Positions 32,555 to 40,696 of a stretch of 60,790 bases of DNA are shown one piece after another. The notes beneath the pieces were generated by a model that was not told where the DNA came from, did no database searches, and was given only the letters and a program-made list of their open reading frames with translations. A program made the translations under genes and the position numbers. The first letter of the stretch is position 1, and each line of letters starts with the position of its first letter. Where the stretch lies: the NCBI GenBank assembly GCA_036000965.1, contig DASYUT010000133.1:1-60790 (forward strand), given 5' to 3'. Source of the stretch: Actinomycetes bacterium. GTDB lineage: Bacteria; Actinomycetota; CALGFH01.

Positions 32555-33342
32555 CGGGCTCCTCCTGGAGCCCAGCTGGGCGGGCGGCGCTCGGCAAAGG
32601 CCCGCATGCCCTCGCGGGCCTCGGCCGAAGTGAAACGGTCCCGGGACAGGGCCAGCATGCGCTCGAGGGCGGCGTCGAAGTCGAGCCCGGGCACCTCCCG
32701 GGTGACCGCCTTGGTATGCGCGAGCGCCTCCGGCCCGCCGCGGAGCAGCATGCCCGCGTAGCGGGCCACCTCGGCGTCCAGGTCGGCGTCGCCGACGGCC
32801 CGGTTGACGAGCCCGATCTCCACGGCTCGGCTGGCGTCGAAGACCTCGCCGGTGAGCAGGTACTCCACCGCCGCCCTTGGCTGCAGCCGGGGCAGGCAGA
32901 CAACCGAGATCAGGGCGGGGACCACCCCGACGCGCACCTCGGAGAAGGCGAACGTGGCGCTGGCGGCGGCCAGGGCGACGTCGCACGCGGCGACCAGCCC
33001 GATGCCGCCAGCGCGGGCGGGGCCGTTCACCCGCGCGAGGACCGGCTTGGGCGAACGCCACAGCCGGCGCAGCACGTCCGGGAGCGGGAAGCCGGCGGCC
33101 GGCGCCACCCCTCTCTCGTTCATGGTCTGCTGCTCGGCCAGGTCGGCGCCGGAGCAGAACGCCGGGCCGGCACCGGTCAGCACGATCACCCGGACCTCGG
33201 GGTCCCCGCCGGCCCGGTCGAGTGCCTCGGCGAGCTGGCCGAGCAGCACGCCGGACAGCGCGTTGCGGTTGGACGGCGAGTCCAGCGTGACGGTGGCCAC
33301 GCCCGCGCCGGCCTGGTACCGCACGAGCTCGGGGTGGGGCAT
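32551..33342 (-). CDS. Enoyl-CoA hydratase/isomerase family protein
   Basis: The protein has 263 residues in the crotonase fold: NRNALSGVLLGQLAEAL, the oxyanion-hole segment GAGPAFCSGADL, RVNGPARAGGIGLVAACDVALA, and VRVGVVPALISVVCLPRL. The second catalytic Glu position reads Pro-Ala-Leu-Ile, unlike typical hydratases, so the exact reaction is uncertain; the pattern is closer to methylglutaconyl-CoA hydratase/AtuE-like members. It is the first gene of the AtuA pair, with AGGAAG upstream of ATG. Confidence 0.85.
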   Translation of the reverse strand: MPHPELVRYQAGAGVATVTLDSPSNRNALSGVLLGQLAEALDRAGGDPEVRVIVLTGAGPAFCSGADLAEQQTMNERGVAPAAGFPLPDVLRRLWRSPKPVLARVNGPARAGGIGLVAACDVALAAASATFAFSEVRVGVVPALISVVCLPRLQPRAAVEYLLTGEVFDASRAVEIGLVNRAVGDADLDAEVARYAGMLLRGGPEALAHTKAVTREVPGLDFDAALERMLALSRDRFTSAEAREGMRAFAERRPPSWAPGGAR

Positions 33343-33436
33343 GCGGCCTTCCTCTCTCGTGGCGGACTGGTGACAGGGAAGATGGCCGACGATCGCCCCG
33401 CTGCCAAGCCCTACCCGCGGAGGACCCAGCCGGAGA

Positions 33437-35284
33437 CTACGAGAGCAGCTCGTTGAGGGTGGCGAACAGGGCGGTGAACCGCTGCACGGCCTCGGGTGGC
33501 AGTAGGGGCAGCAGGTCGGCCTGGTCGACCAGGAGGACGCGGGCGGGTCGGTAGCGGTCGAACGGGCGCCCGAGCGCGAGCTCGACCCGCCCGACCAGCC
33601 GGCCGGGGCCGGGCACGTCCTCGACCGAGAGCCGGCCCACCCCGGCCGCCGCCAGCAGGCGCAGGTAGAAGGCGTCGCCGAGCAGGTCCTCGAGGCCCGC
33701 CTCGGCGTCGCCGGTGAATTCGGTCAGCGCGACCAGCCGCTCGGGCAGCAGCATCCCCCGCTGCACGAGCGAGCGGACCCAGCGGTGCCCGGCGCCGACG
33801 TCGAGCAGCATGGCGAGGTCGAGGGGCGCGCCGAGCAGCGTCGCGAGCGCCGCGACCGCGTCCAGTCCGCCGGCCGGTACGAGCAGCCAGCGCGGGTCCA
33901 GGCCGGTCCGGCCGGTGTCGCGCAGGAACCCGCTGACCACTTCGAGGTAGAGCAGGTCGGCGGGCCCGTCCACGACCAGGGTGTGGGGACCCAGCGTGAG
34001 CGGACGCAGCAGCTCCAAGCCGACCGCGGTCCGCAGCGGCTGGACGGTCTCCGGGCTGGCGCCCTCGACGCCCTCCCCGACCTTGGTGCCCTCGCCCTCG
34101 ACGTCCTCTACGGTCCGCGTCCGGTGCAGGTGCTGGGGGTCGACCATGAACGGCGAGTGGGTGGTGTAGATCACCTGGTGGTGGCGGGCGAGCTGCTCGT
34201 GGAGGAAGCGCAGCAGGTCGGCCTGGCCCGCGGCGTGGAGCCCGAGCCCGGGCTCGTCGAGCAGGAGGATGACGTGGTCGGAGTCCCGCAGCTCCGCGAA
34301 CGCGACCAGGAACGAGAAGAACCACACGAACCCCTCGGACCGCTCGCCGAAGTTGAGGGTGACCCGGTGGCGGTCGTTGCGGATGCGCACGTCGAGGAAC
34401 GGGGGGTCCCCGCCCGCGGGCGTGCGGGGGCTGCGGAAGTCGACGTCAAGCTCGACCGCGAGCTGCCGGTTCTGGCTCCAGTAGGCGAAGACCTCGTCGC
34501 TGATCTGGTTGGCGGCCGCTTCGAGGGCGGCCCGGCGTGCCTCGTAGCGGTCCTCGGTGAACTCCTCGGCGTCCACGCCGGCCAGGCGCAGGAGGGCCAG
34601 GGCGGTCCGCTCTCCTCCGGACAGCTCGGCCTCCGGGGTGCGCTGCAGCCTGGGGATGGAGACCCGGCCGGGCATGACGCTGAAGGCGTCGAAGTAGAGG
34701 AACCGGGGCAGGCGGGCGGCGAGGAACGTGCCCAGCTCGGCGGACAGGTCGCGCCCCTTGAGCTCGTGCAGTAGCTCGGCCGCCTCGGTCGGCCGCGTCT
34801 GCTCGAGCTCGCGCTCGAGCCGCTCGACGACCGCCTCGAGGTTCGACCCTTCGGCCAGCCCGGGGTCGAAGCCGGCTTTCTCGAGAAGGATGCGAGCCTG
34901 GGCGGTCCTGTCCTGGTGCAGGATCATCCGGTGCCGGTTCGCGTAGGTGCGCTCGACCCGCAGCTCGCGGGAGGTGAGCACCCCCGGCCCGAAGCGGCTC
35001 CAGACCGCCTCGATGTCCTCGTCCTGCAGCTCGAAGGTGACCGACACCGGGACGGTGTCGCCGATGGCCTGGCGCTCGCGGCCGCGCAGGCGCCGGGGGT
35101 AGTCGCGGAGCTCGTCGAACCCTGGGGGCCGGCCCTGGGGGTTGGCCCACGCCAGGGCCTGGAGCAGGGCGGTCTTGCCGCTTTCGTTCATGCCGACGAA
35201 GCAGGTGACGTCCGGCTCGAAGCGGATCGGGCCGGAGTCCTCGATGCTCCGGAACTTCCTGACGTGCGCCGATTTGAGGATCAT
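33437..35284 (-). CDS. OLD-family ATP-dependent endonuclease-like protein
   Basis: The protein has 615 residues. The ATPase half has Walker A GMNESGKT (31-38), an LSGGE signature at 221-225, the OLD-type NFGERSEGFVWFFSFL (about 311-326), Walker B VILLLDEPGLGLH (338-350) and the TTHSPFM switch (374-380). From about 435 a TOPRIM-like region starts (LVVDGPADLLYLEVV), but the usual Glu is Asp439 and the later DxD reads LLDVGAG, so nuclease activity may be lost. It is divergent from a PD-(D/E)XK-like gene. OLD proteins act in phage defence (Gabija GajA) and DNA repair; no GajB helicase is nearby. Confidence 0.85.
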   Translation of the reverse strand: MILKSAHVRKFRSIEDSGPIRFEPDVTCFVGMNESGKTALLQALAWANPQGRPPGFDELRDYPRRLRGRERQAIGDTVPVSVTFELQDEDIEAVWSRFGPGVLTSRELRVERTYANRHRMILHQDRTAQARILLEKAGFDPGLAEGSNLEAVVERLERELEQTRPTEAAELLHELKGRDLSAELGTFLAARLPRFLYFDAFSVMPGRVSIPRLQRTPEAELSGGERTALALLRLAGVDAEEFTEDRYEARRAALEAAANQISDEVFAYWSQNRQLAVELDVDFRSPRTPAGGDPPFLDVRIRNDRHRVTLNFGERSEGFVWFFSFLVAFAELRDSDHVILLLDEPGLGLHAAGQADLLRFLHEQLARHHQVIYTTHSPFMVDPQHLHRTRTVEDVEGEGTKVGEGVEGASPETVQPLRTAVGLELLRPLTLGPHTLVVDGPADLLYLEVVSGFLRDTGRTGLDPRWLLVPAGGLDAVAALATLLGAPLDLAMLLDVGAGHRWVRSLVQRGMLLPERLVALTEFTGDAEAGLEDLLGDAFYLRLLAAAGVGRLSVEDVPGPGRLVGRVELALGRPFDRYRPARVLLVDQADLLPLLPPEAVQRFTALFATLNELLS

Positions 35285-35595
35285 GCATGTCCTTGGACGT
35301 CACGCCCAGCGCCCTGGACCCGGGGGGGTGTCGCCGATCCTATGGACGGCCCGCGTGGCGGTCAACGCGGGGGCTGAGCAATGCGGTGCTCGCCGCGCGA
35401 TCCAGCGGACCCAGCGGACGACCGCGTGGCGGTCAACGTGGGGCGGAGCAATGGCGACGCATCGCTCCGCAGAACTACAGGTGGGGCTCGGCTCTACTAC
35501 GTAGCTTTCCAGCTGCGTGCCCGCGCAATTTGACCCTCAGATCGCTTTTCGCCACGCTCCGTTGGTCATGCGACCAACGATGGAAAGGATCCGGC
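35285..35595. other. Divergent regulatory region with direct and inverted repeats
   Basis: About 310 bases. A 31-nt direct repeat with core CGCGTGGCGGTCAACG occurs at 35352 and 35423. GTTGGTC-ATGC-GACCAAC (35561-35578) is a perfect inverted repeat just ahead of the PD-(D/E)XK-like gene. No gene is seen. Confidence 0.6.
35561..35578. promoter_or_regulatory. Inverted repeat operator candidate
   Basis: Perfect 7-bp arms GTTGGTC / GACCAAC around ATGC, 17 bases before the GTG start and touching the AAAGGA ribosome binding site. It could be an operator or an RNA hairpin controlling translation. Confidence 0.5.
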
Positions 35596-36261
35596 GTGAC
35601 CCAGTCAGACGTCACCCCGTCCGCCGGCGCGCCGGAGAACTCCCGGGCCAGCCTGTCGACGGCGTCGGGCGGACGTAGCGCCCAAGCCGTCGACCTCGAG
35701 CGGCCCGCTCGCAACTTCGGTGGTGGCGGAGCCCCGGTTCAGCTGGCCGAGTTCGAAGAGCTCGACGTCCGTTCTGTCTTCCCGCGCGACGGCGACGCGT
35801 TCAGCAACTGGCTGTCCGCCAACCTGGACAAGCTGGCCAAGGAGCTCGGCATCTCCGGTCTGCGCGAGGTGGGCCGGGACATCCCGGTCGGTTCGTTCAA
35901 CGTGGACCTGCTGGCCCAGACCGACCGGGGCCGGCGCGTCGCCATCGAGAACCAGCTCGAGCCGAGCGACCACCCGCACCTCGGCCAGGTGATCACCTAC
36001 GCCGCCGGCCTCGACGTGTCGGCGGTGGTCTGGATCGTCACCCGGATCGGCGAGGAGCACCGGGCCGTCCTCGACTGGCTGAACCAGCACTCCGACGACG
36101 ACGTCCGCTTCTTCGGCGTCGAGCTGCGCGTGCTGCGGATCGGCAACTCGCAGGCGGCGGCGGCCTTCCGGGTGGAGTCGCGGCCGAACGACTGGCAGAA
36201 GGTCATCCGCCAGCGCCAGCGGGTCGGCTCCCCGATCACCGCGCGCATGCGGGAGTTCTGA
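35596..36261 (+). CDS. PD-(D/E)XK nuclease-superfamily protein (DUF4268-like)
   Basis: The protein has 221 residues. After a 45-residue low-complexity N-terminus come FSNWLSANLDKLAKELGI, the core VGSFNVDLLAQTDRGRRVAIENQLEPSDHPHLGQVITYAAGL (given as a region, about 100-141), VVWIVTRIGEEHRAVLDWLN, and RPNDWQKVIR. The Asp in VDLLA and the Glu in IENQ match the PD-(D/E)XK core, with Gln in place of the usual Lys, a common variant in this family. The family occurs alone or beside defence genes. The GTG start has AAAGGA upstream. A strong terminator follows. Confidence 0.78.
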   Translation: MTQSDVTPSAGAPENSRASLSTASGGRSAQAVDLERPARNFGGGGAPVQLAEFEELDVRSVFPRDGDAFSNWLSANLDKLAKELGISGLREVGRDIPVGSFNVDLLAQTDRGRRVAIENQLEPSDHPHLGQVITYAAGLDVSAVVWIVTRIGEEHRAVLDWLNQHSDDDVRFFGVELRVLRIGNSQAAAAFRVESRPNDWQKVIRQRQRVGSPITARMREF

Positions 36262-36273
36262 GGTCGCACAGCC

Positions 36274-36303
36274 CGGGGCCCGGACCGGCTGGTCCGGGCC
36301 CCG
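36274..36303 (+). terminator. Intrinsic-type hairpin
   Basis: Perfect 13-bp stem CGGGGCCCGGACC / GGTCCGGGCCCCG with loop GGCT, 12 bases after the stop. The following bases (ACGCTTTGGG) contain only three Ts in a row. Confidence 0.75.
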
Positions 36304-36333
36304 ACGCTTTGGGCGAGCCCGTACCATCTCCTC

Positions 36334-36372
36334 TCGAGCACCCGAGTCGAGCACCCGAGTCGAGCACCCGAG
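36334..36372. repeat. 13-nt tandem repeat, three perfect copies
   Basis: TCGAGCACCCGAG three times, ending inside the AGGAGAGAGG ribosome binding site of hisS. It lies in the 5' leader and could affect its folding. Confidence 0.95.
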
Positions 36373-36387
36373 GAGAGAGGCCTGCCA

Positions 36388-37707
36388 ATGAGCGACCAGC
36401 AGCTCGTCCGACCCGCCCCGATCAGCGGCTTCCCGGAGTGGACGCCCGAGGTCAGGCTGGTCGAGCTGCAGTGGCTCGACCGCATCCGCCAGACCTTCGA
36501 ACGCTACGGGTTCTGCTCGATCGAGACCCCGTCGGTCGAGGTGCTCGACGTGCTCCTGGCCAAGGGCGAGACCTCCCAGGAGGTCTACACGCTGCGCCGG
36601 CTCCAAGCCGACGCCGACGACGACAGCGACGCCCGGCTCGGCCTGCACTTCGACTTGACCGTGCCCTTCGCCCGCTACGTCGCCCAGCACTTCAACGACC
36701 TGGTCTTCCCGTTCAAGCGCTACCAGATCCAGCGCGTCTGGCGCGGCGAGCGCGCCCAGGAGGGCCGCTACCGCGAGTTCACCCAGTGCGACATCGACGT
36801 GATCAACATCGACCAGGTCCCGCTCCAGTTCGACGCCGAGCTCCCGCGGATCATCCACGAGGTCCTCACCGGCCTGGACCTGCCGACCTGGTCGATCAGC
36901 GTCAGCAACCGGAAGATCCTCCAGGGCTTCTACGAAGGCCTGGGAGTCGGCGACCCGCTCGGAGTCATCCGGGTCGTCGACAAGATCGACAAGATCGGCG
37001 CCGACGGCGTCGGCCGGCTGCTGGCCTCGGAGCTCGGCCTGACGCCCGAGCAGGTCACCGCGTGCCTGGACCTGGCCCAGATCCGCGGCACCGGGAGTGC
37101 CGTGGTCGACGAGGTGAGCGAGCTCGGGGTCAAGTCGGACCTGCTCGCCGAGGGCCTGAACGAGCTGGCGTTCGTCATGGACTCGCTGTCCGACCTTCCG
37201 GCCGGCAGCGTCGTGGCCGACCTGTCCATCGCCCGCGGCCTGGACTACTACACCGGCATCGTCTACGAGGGGAGGTTCGCCGACTGGCCCGGCTACGGCA
37301 GCATCTGCTCCGGCGGTCGCTACGAGAACCTCGCCGGGTCGTTCATCCGCCGCAACCTGCCCGGCGTCGGCATGTCCATCGGGCTGACCCGGATCCTCGG
37401 CAAGCTCGTCACCGAGGGGGTGCTCCAGACCGGGCCCAGCACGCCCAGCGAGGTCCTGGTGGTGATTCCGAGCGACGAGCGCCGCTCCGAGGCCGTGGCC
37501 ACCGCGGCCCAGCTGCGCAGCCGCGGGCTCAACACCGAGCTGTACCACCAGGCCGACAAGCTCTCCAGGCAGATCCGCTACGCCTCCCGCAAGCGCATCC
37601 CGTTCGTGTGGTTCCCACCCTTCGAGAACGGCAAGCCCCACGAGGTCAAGGACATGGCCACCGGCGAGCAGGTCACCGCCGACCCGGCGACCTGGCGACG
37701 CCCCTGA
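36388..37707 (+). CDS. hisS: Histidyl-tRNA synthetase
   Basis: The protein has 439 residues and is a class II synthetase: N-terminal EVRLVELQWLDRIRQTFERYGF, motif 1 near ETPSVEV, motif 2 YQIQRVWRGERAQEGRYREF, the histidine-specific signature SIARGLDYYTGIVYE (about 283-297), motif 3 GVGMSIGLTRIL, and a C-terminal anticodon-binding domain (VLVVIPSDERRSEAVATAAQLRSRG). It attaches His to tRNA-His. The start is ATG with AGGAGAGAGG upstream. It has no operon partner here; a terminator, tandem repeat and its own leader precede it. Confidence 0.95.
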   Translation: MSDQQLVRPAPISGFPEWTPEVRLVELQWLDRIRQTFERYGFCSIETPSVEVLDVLLAKGETSQEVYTLRRLQADADDDSDARLGLHFDLTVPFARYVAQHFNDLVFPFKRYQIQRVWRGERAQEGRYREFTQCDIDVINIDQVPLQFDAELPRIIHEVLTGLDLPTWSISVSNRKILQGFYEGLGVGDPLGVIRVVDKIDKIGADGVGRLLASELGLTPEQVTACLDLAQIRGTGSAVVDEVSELGVKSDLLAEGLNELAFVMDSLSDLPAGSVVADLSIARGLDYYTGIVYEGRFADWPGYGSICSGGRYENLAGSFIRRNLPGVGMSIGLTRILGKLVTEGVLQTGPSTPSEVLVVIPSDERRSEAVATAAQLRSRGLNTELYHQADKLSRQIRYASRKRIPFVWFPPFENGKPHEVKDMATGEQVTADPATWRRP

Positions 37708-37784
37708 CCGGCCAGCGCTCCTCCCGCCCCGAGGGCGGCCGTCGTCCTGGTGTCGGCCCGGCAAAGGCCTACCTGGTCGGCGCC

Positions 37785-37860
37785 GGCTCCCAGGGCGTCC
37801 AGGCTGCCGGGCTCCCCAGGGCGTCCAGGCTGCCGGGCTCCCAGGGCGTCCAGGCTGCGG
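37785..37860. repeat. 25/26-nt tandem repeat, three copies
   Basis: Units start near 37785, 37810 and 37836 with core CCAGGGCGTCCAGGCTGC. They lie between hisS and the 38-bp CTAG repeat. Confidence 0.92.
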
Positions 37861-37878
37861 CGACGTCCATTCCAGCGA

Positions 37879-37916
37879 GGCGCCGACCGGGCAGACGTTG
37901 GGAGGGAAGTCACTAG
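37879..37916 (-). repeat. 38-bp CTAG repeat, copy 4
   Basis: On the minus strand it begins CTAGTGACTTCCC and contains GTCTGCCCGGTCGGCGCC. Its TAG is the stop codon of the membrane-protein gene at 37913-38578. Confidence 0.78.
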
Positions 37917-38578
37917 CCGCTGCCGGTGTGGGCGTGAGGGGCGGCGACCGGCTTGGACTCGGGCGAGCCGCGCTGGCGCAGGAAGATCCCGAGCACGACC
38001 AGCGCCCCGACTGCCAGGAACTCGCTCTGCCAGTTCTGGAAGGACTGGAACCAGAAGTGCGAGCTGCTCACGAACCCGAGCACCCCGACCGTGGGCTGCC
38101 CGTGGGCGGTCTGCTCCGCGTTGAACTCGGCGGTGCCGCCGACCGCGTGGGCCACGAAGCAGAACAGGAAGATGCCGAACAGGGCCAAGCTGAGCGAGTT
38201 CTCGTAGAGCTTGAGGACGAGGCCGCCCCGGCGGACAGGTCCGGGCGCGTCCGGCTCGTCCTTGGCCTCCCGGGGGTCAGCCTCGAGCTGCTCGTCGCCC
38301 TCTGGCGGCTTGGACTCGGGCGACCCCTTCTGGACCAGGAACGCCGTCAGGAACACGTACGCCGCCATCTGGAGGAACTCACTCTCCCAGTTCTCGGTCG
38401 TCGCCTCGACGAAGTGCCCGCTGCCGAGGTACTGCGCGTAGCTCTGGGTCGGCTGGCGATGCTCGCGGTCCTCGGTGTTGGCGACCAGGTAGCCGGTGAT
38501 GCTCTGGGCCACCCAGAGCAGCAGGAACGTCCCGAACATGACCACCGAGAGGCTGTTGTTCCGCAGGAAACGGCGCAT
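37913..38578 (-). CDS. Membrane protein with internal duplication (DUF6766-like)
   Basis: The protein has 221 residues made of two similar halves. Each has a membrane helix after an NNSLS or ENSLS start (FLRNNSLSVVMFGTFLLLWVAQSITGY; LYENSLSLALFGIFLFCFVAHAVGG), an SGHF or SSHF-WFQSFQNW-type segment, a second helix, and a closing GSPESKP. The layout fits the DUF6766 group of four-helix proteins of unknown role. GGAGGAG precedes ATG closely. The frame extends upstream past 38578, but those codons run through tandem repeats. Confidence 0.75.
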   Translation of the reverse strand: MRRFLRNNSLSVVMFGTFLLLWVAQSITGYLVANTEDREHRQPTQSYAQYLGSGHFVEATTENWESEFLQMAAYVFLTAFLVQKGSPESKPPEGDEQLEADPREAKDEPDAPGPVRRGGLVLKLYENSLSLALFGIFLFCFVAHAVGGTAEFNAEQTAHGQPTVGVLGFVSSSHFWFQSFQNWQSEFLAVGALVVLGIFLRQRGSPESKPVAAPHAHTGSG

Positions 38579-38652
38579 GGCTCCTCCAGGGAGGCCGGCC
38601 GGTCGCCGGCTGTCGTGACCTGTAAGTTCACCCACTCCAGGCAGAGCAAACA

Positions 38653-38735
38653 CCACCGCGGCCGGGTGGGCCGCCACCGCGGCCGGGTGGGCAGCTACCG
38701 CGGCCGGGTGGGCCGCTACCGCGGCCGGCGCCTGG
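38653..38735. repeat. 21-nt tandem repeat, four copies, over a stop codon
   Basis: Units start at 38653, 38674, 38695 and 38716 with core ACCGCGGCCGGGTGGGC. The last unit contains the TAG stop (38716-38718) of the PRC-barrel gene. Confidence 0.93.
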
Positions 38736-39132
38736 CCGCCGGCCCGGCCCCGACCGCCCTGAGCGGCTCGAACGGCCTCGGAGCGGGAGGCTCGGCCTCC
38801 TCGGCGTCCTCTGCCGTGGCGCCCGAGTAGTCCAGGTCGTAGTAGGCGTAGAGCGCGGCCACCTCCTGTGGCCACAGCCGGGCGCCGGGCTCCATCCCGG
38901 GCGCGCCCGCGACGGTCGAGCGGTCCAGCGGGACCTGGACCGCTGCGCCACGCTCCTCCGCCTCCGTCACCGGGACCAGCCGCGGCCCGAAGGCAGCGGT
39001 CGCCACCAGAGCCCAGCCTGGCTGGTCGGTTTCCTCGTCGTAGTAGACCTCGACGATGGCGCCCAGCTCCGCGCCGTCGCGGTCGACCGCGGCGCGGCCC
39101 TTCCACCTGCGCACGACGTCGAACGCCGGCAT
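38716..39132 (-). CDS. PRC-barrel domain protein
   Basis: The protein has 138 residues. Residues 5-75 form a PRC-barrel-like unit (FDVVRRWKGRAAVDRDGAELGAIVEVYYDEETDQPGWALV, region; then PRLVPVTEA). The second half is acidic with DLDYSGATAEDAEEAE and an Ala/Arg-rich end that runs into the tandem repeat. PRC barrels bind RNA, protein or photosynthetic partners; the role here is unknown. ATG has AGGGGG upstream. Confidence 0.75.
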   Translation of the reverse strand: MPAFDVVRRWKGRAAVDRDGAELGAIVEVYYDEETDQPGWALVATAAFGPRLVPVTEAEERGAAVQVPLDRSTVAGAPGMEPGARLWPQEVAALYAYYDLDYSGATAEDAEEAEPPAPRPFEPLRAVGAGPAARRRPR

Positions 39133-39315
39133 GCGCCCCCCTTTCGACAGCGTGCTGGCACGCCGGTCCGGATCGCGCGCGCATGGTACCCAAGGCCCGT
39201 CGGCTGCGACACACAGCCGGGAGCACCGGCCGGGCCGGTCCACGTCAGTCCCGCTCGGGAAGTCCTCCCGGAGTGGCGGGTCCTCGCGGCTCCTCCAGCG
39301 TGTCGTCGTCGAGCG

Positions 39316-39702
39316 TCATGTCCGTACTCCTGGGAGCCCCAGGTCGCGCTCGGCTTTTGCCTGGTCCTCGATGCAGAAGCGGGTGGCGGGCATGGCCTCG
39401 AGCCGTTCCGGCGCGATCGGCCGCTGGCAGGCCTGGCAGATGCCGTAGGTTCCCGCCTCGAGGCGCTGGAACGCCTCCTCGACCTCGACCAGCTCGGCCT
39501 GGACGTGCTCGAGCAAGGACTGGTTCTTCTCGTGCTCGAAGACCTCGGTGCCGATGTCGCCCGGGTGCTGGTCGTAGGCTGACAGCTCGCCGACGGCGGC
39601 CACGTCCGACTCGGTCTCCGGGTCGGCCCGGAGGCCGTCCAGCACCCGGTTGAGGCGGCTGCGCTCCTCCTCCAGGCGGGCTCGGGCCTGCTGCTCGTCC
39701 AT
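39316..39702 (-). CDS. TraR/DksA-type zinc-finger protein with altered finger
   Basis: The protein has 128 residues: a coiled-coil N-terminal half (about 1-85) and a DksA/TraR C4 finger region. Cys89, Cys92 and Cys110 are present, but the fourth ligand position is Asp113 (FCIEDQ), so the site is C-C-C-D. Actinobacterial members are small RNA-polymerase-associated or stress proteins. ATG start at 39702 (GAGGAGACG upstream). Confidence 0.82.
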   Translation of the reverse strand: MDEQQARARLEEERSRLNRVLDGLRADPETESDVAAVGELSAYDQHPGDIGTEVFEHEKNQSLLEHVQAELVEVEEAFQRLEAGTYGICQACQRPIAPERLEAMPATRFCIEDQAKAERDLGLPGVRT

Positions 39703-39720
39703 GACGTCTCCTCGCTCGGT

Positions 39721-39795
39721 CCGGCGGTCGGTGGTCGGGCTCGGTCCGGCGGTCGGTGGTCGGGTTCGGTCCGGCGGTCGGTGGTCGGGTTCGGG
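39721..39795. repeat. 25-nt tandem repeat, three copies
   Basis: Perfect-period copies (39721, 39746, 39771) of CCGGCGGTCGGTGGTCGGG plus six bases, followed by a 7-nt GGTTCGG triplet. They lie just upstream of the TraR/DksA gene. Confidence 0.93.
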
Positions 39796-39897
39796 GTTCG
39801 GGGTTCGGTCCAGCGGTCGGGGTCGGGACGCGTCGCCGCGGCGCGGTGCGCGAGTCAGGTGGCGTACCCGGATCAGCCCGAGCTAACCCCGCCCGTG

Positions 39898-40545
39898 CTA
39901 GGAGCGGTCCAGGCCCCGCTGGATGGCGTAGCGCATCAGCTCGTAGCGCCCGGCGAGCTGCAGCTTGGTGAGGATGTTCTGGACGTGGTTCTGGACTGTC
40001 TTGGTGCTGATGAACAGCTTGTCGGCGATCTCGCGGTAGGCGTAGCCCTTGGCCACGAGCTTGAGCACCTCGGTCTCGCGCGCGGTCAGGCCGGGCTCGG
40101 TGGCGGCCGCGCTCATCCGCCGGAACTCGCCGAGGACCAGGGCGGCCAGCGAGGGCGAGAACACCGGCTCGCCCGCGCGCACCCTGGCCACCGCGTCGGC
40201 CAGCTCCGCCGAGGTGGCGCTCTTGAGCAGGTAGCCGCTGGCCCCCACCTTGACCGCCTCGAGCACGTCGGCCTCCTCGCCCGACGCCGACAGGACCAGC
40301 ACCTTCACGTGGGGCGACTCCTCGACGATGCGGCGGATCGCCTCCACCCCCCGGACCGTGGGCAGGTTCAGGTCCATGAGCACCAGCTCGGGCATTGCCT
40401 CGCTGGCGAGCTCGATCGCCTCACCACCGTCGGACGCCTCGGCCACCACAACCGCCTTGCCCGACGCCTCCAGGTCGCCGCGCACCCCGTCCCGCCAGAC
40501 CGGATGGTCGTCGACCACCATCACCCGTACGCGCTCGTCGGCCAC
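39898..40545 (-). CDS. LuxR-type response regulator (MacR-like)
   Basis: The protein has 215 residues: a receiver domain with Asp12, Asp13, phosphorylatable Asp58 (LMDLNLP) and Lys108 (LLKSATS), and a C-terminal LuxR HTH (LTARETEVLKLVAKGYAYREIADKLFISTKTVQNHVQNIL, region). It is the NarL/MacR type. The GTG start has AGAGGAG upstream. It lies 151 bases downstream of the kinase gene on the same strand; a 24-nt duplication sits between them. Confidence 0.92.
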   Translation of the reverse strand: MADERVRVMVVDDHPVWRDGVRGDLEASGKAVVVAEASDGGEAIELASEAMPELVLMDLNLPTVRGVEAIRRIVEESPHVKVLVLSASGEEADVLEAVKVGASGYLLKSATSAELADAVARVRAGEPVFSPSLAALVLGEFRRMSAAATEPGLTARETEVLKLVAKGYAYREIADKLFISTKTVQNHVQNILTKLQLAGRYELMRYAIQRGLDRS

Positions 40546-40601
40546 GCTCAACTCCTCTGGTGCCCCGCCGCCTGCACAAGTATGACGGACCGGCCCACGC
40601 T

Positions 40602-40645
40602 GCCTGAAGCGCGCGAGGCCCACCCGCCTGAAGCGCGCGAGGCCC
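40602..40645. repeat. 24-nt tandem duplication
   Basis: GCCTGAAGCGCGCGAGGCCC at 40602-40621 and 40626-40645, in the spacer between kinase and response-regulator genes. Confidence 0.9.
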
Positions 40646-40696
40646 GACGGTCAGCGGCTGCCGTCGGGGGCGGCCGCGTCTGCGACGGAACCGCGG

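Noticed and set aside
33437-36261. Gabija defence system
   Set aside because: Only an OLD-like protein is present; there is no UvrD-like GajB helicase and the TOPRIM residues are altered.
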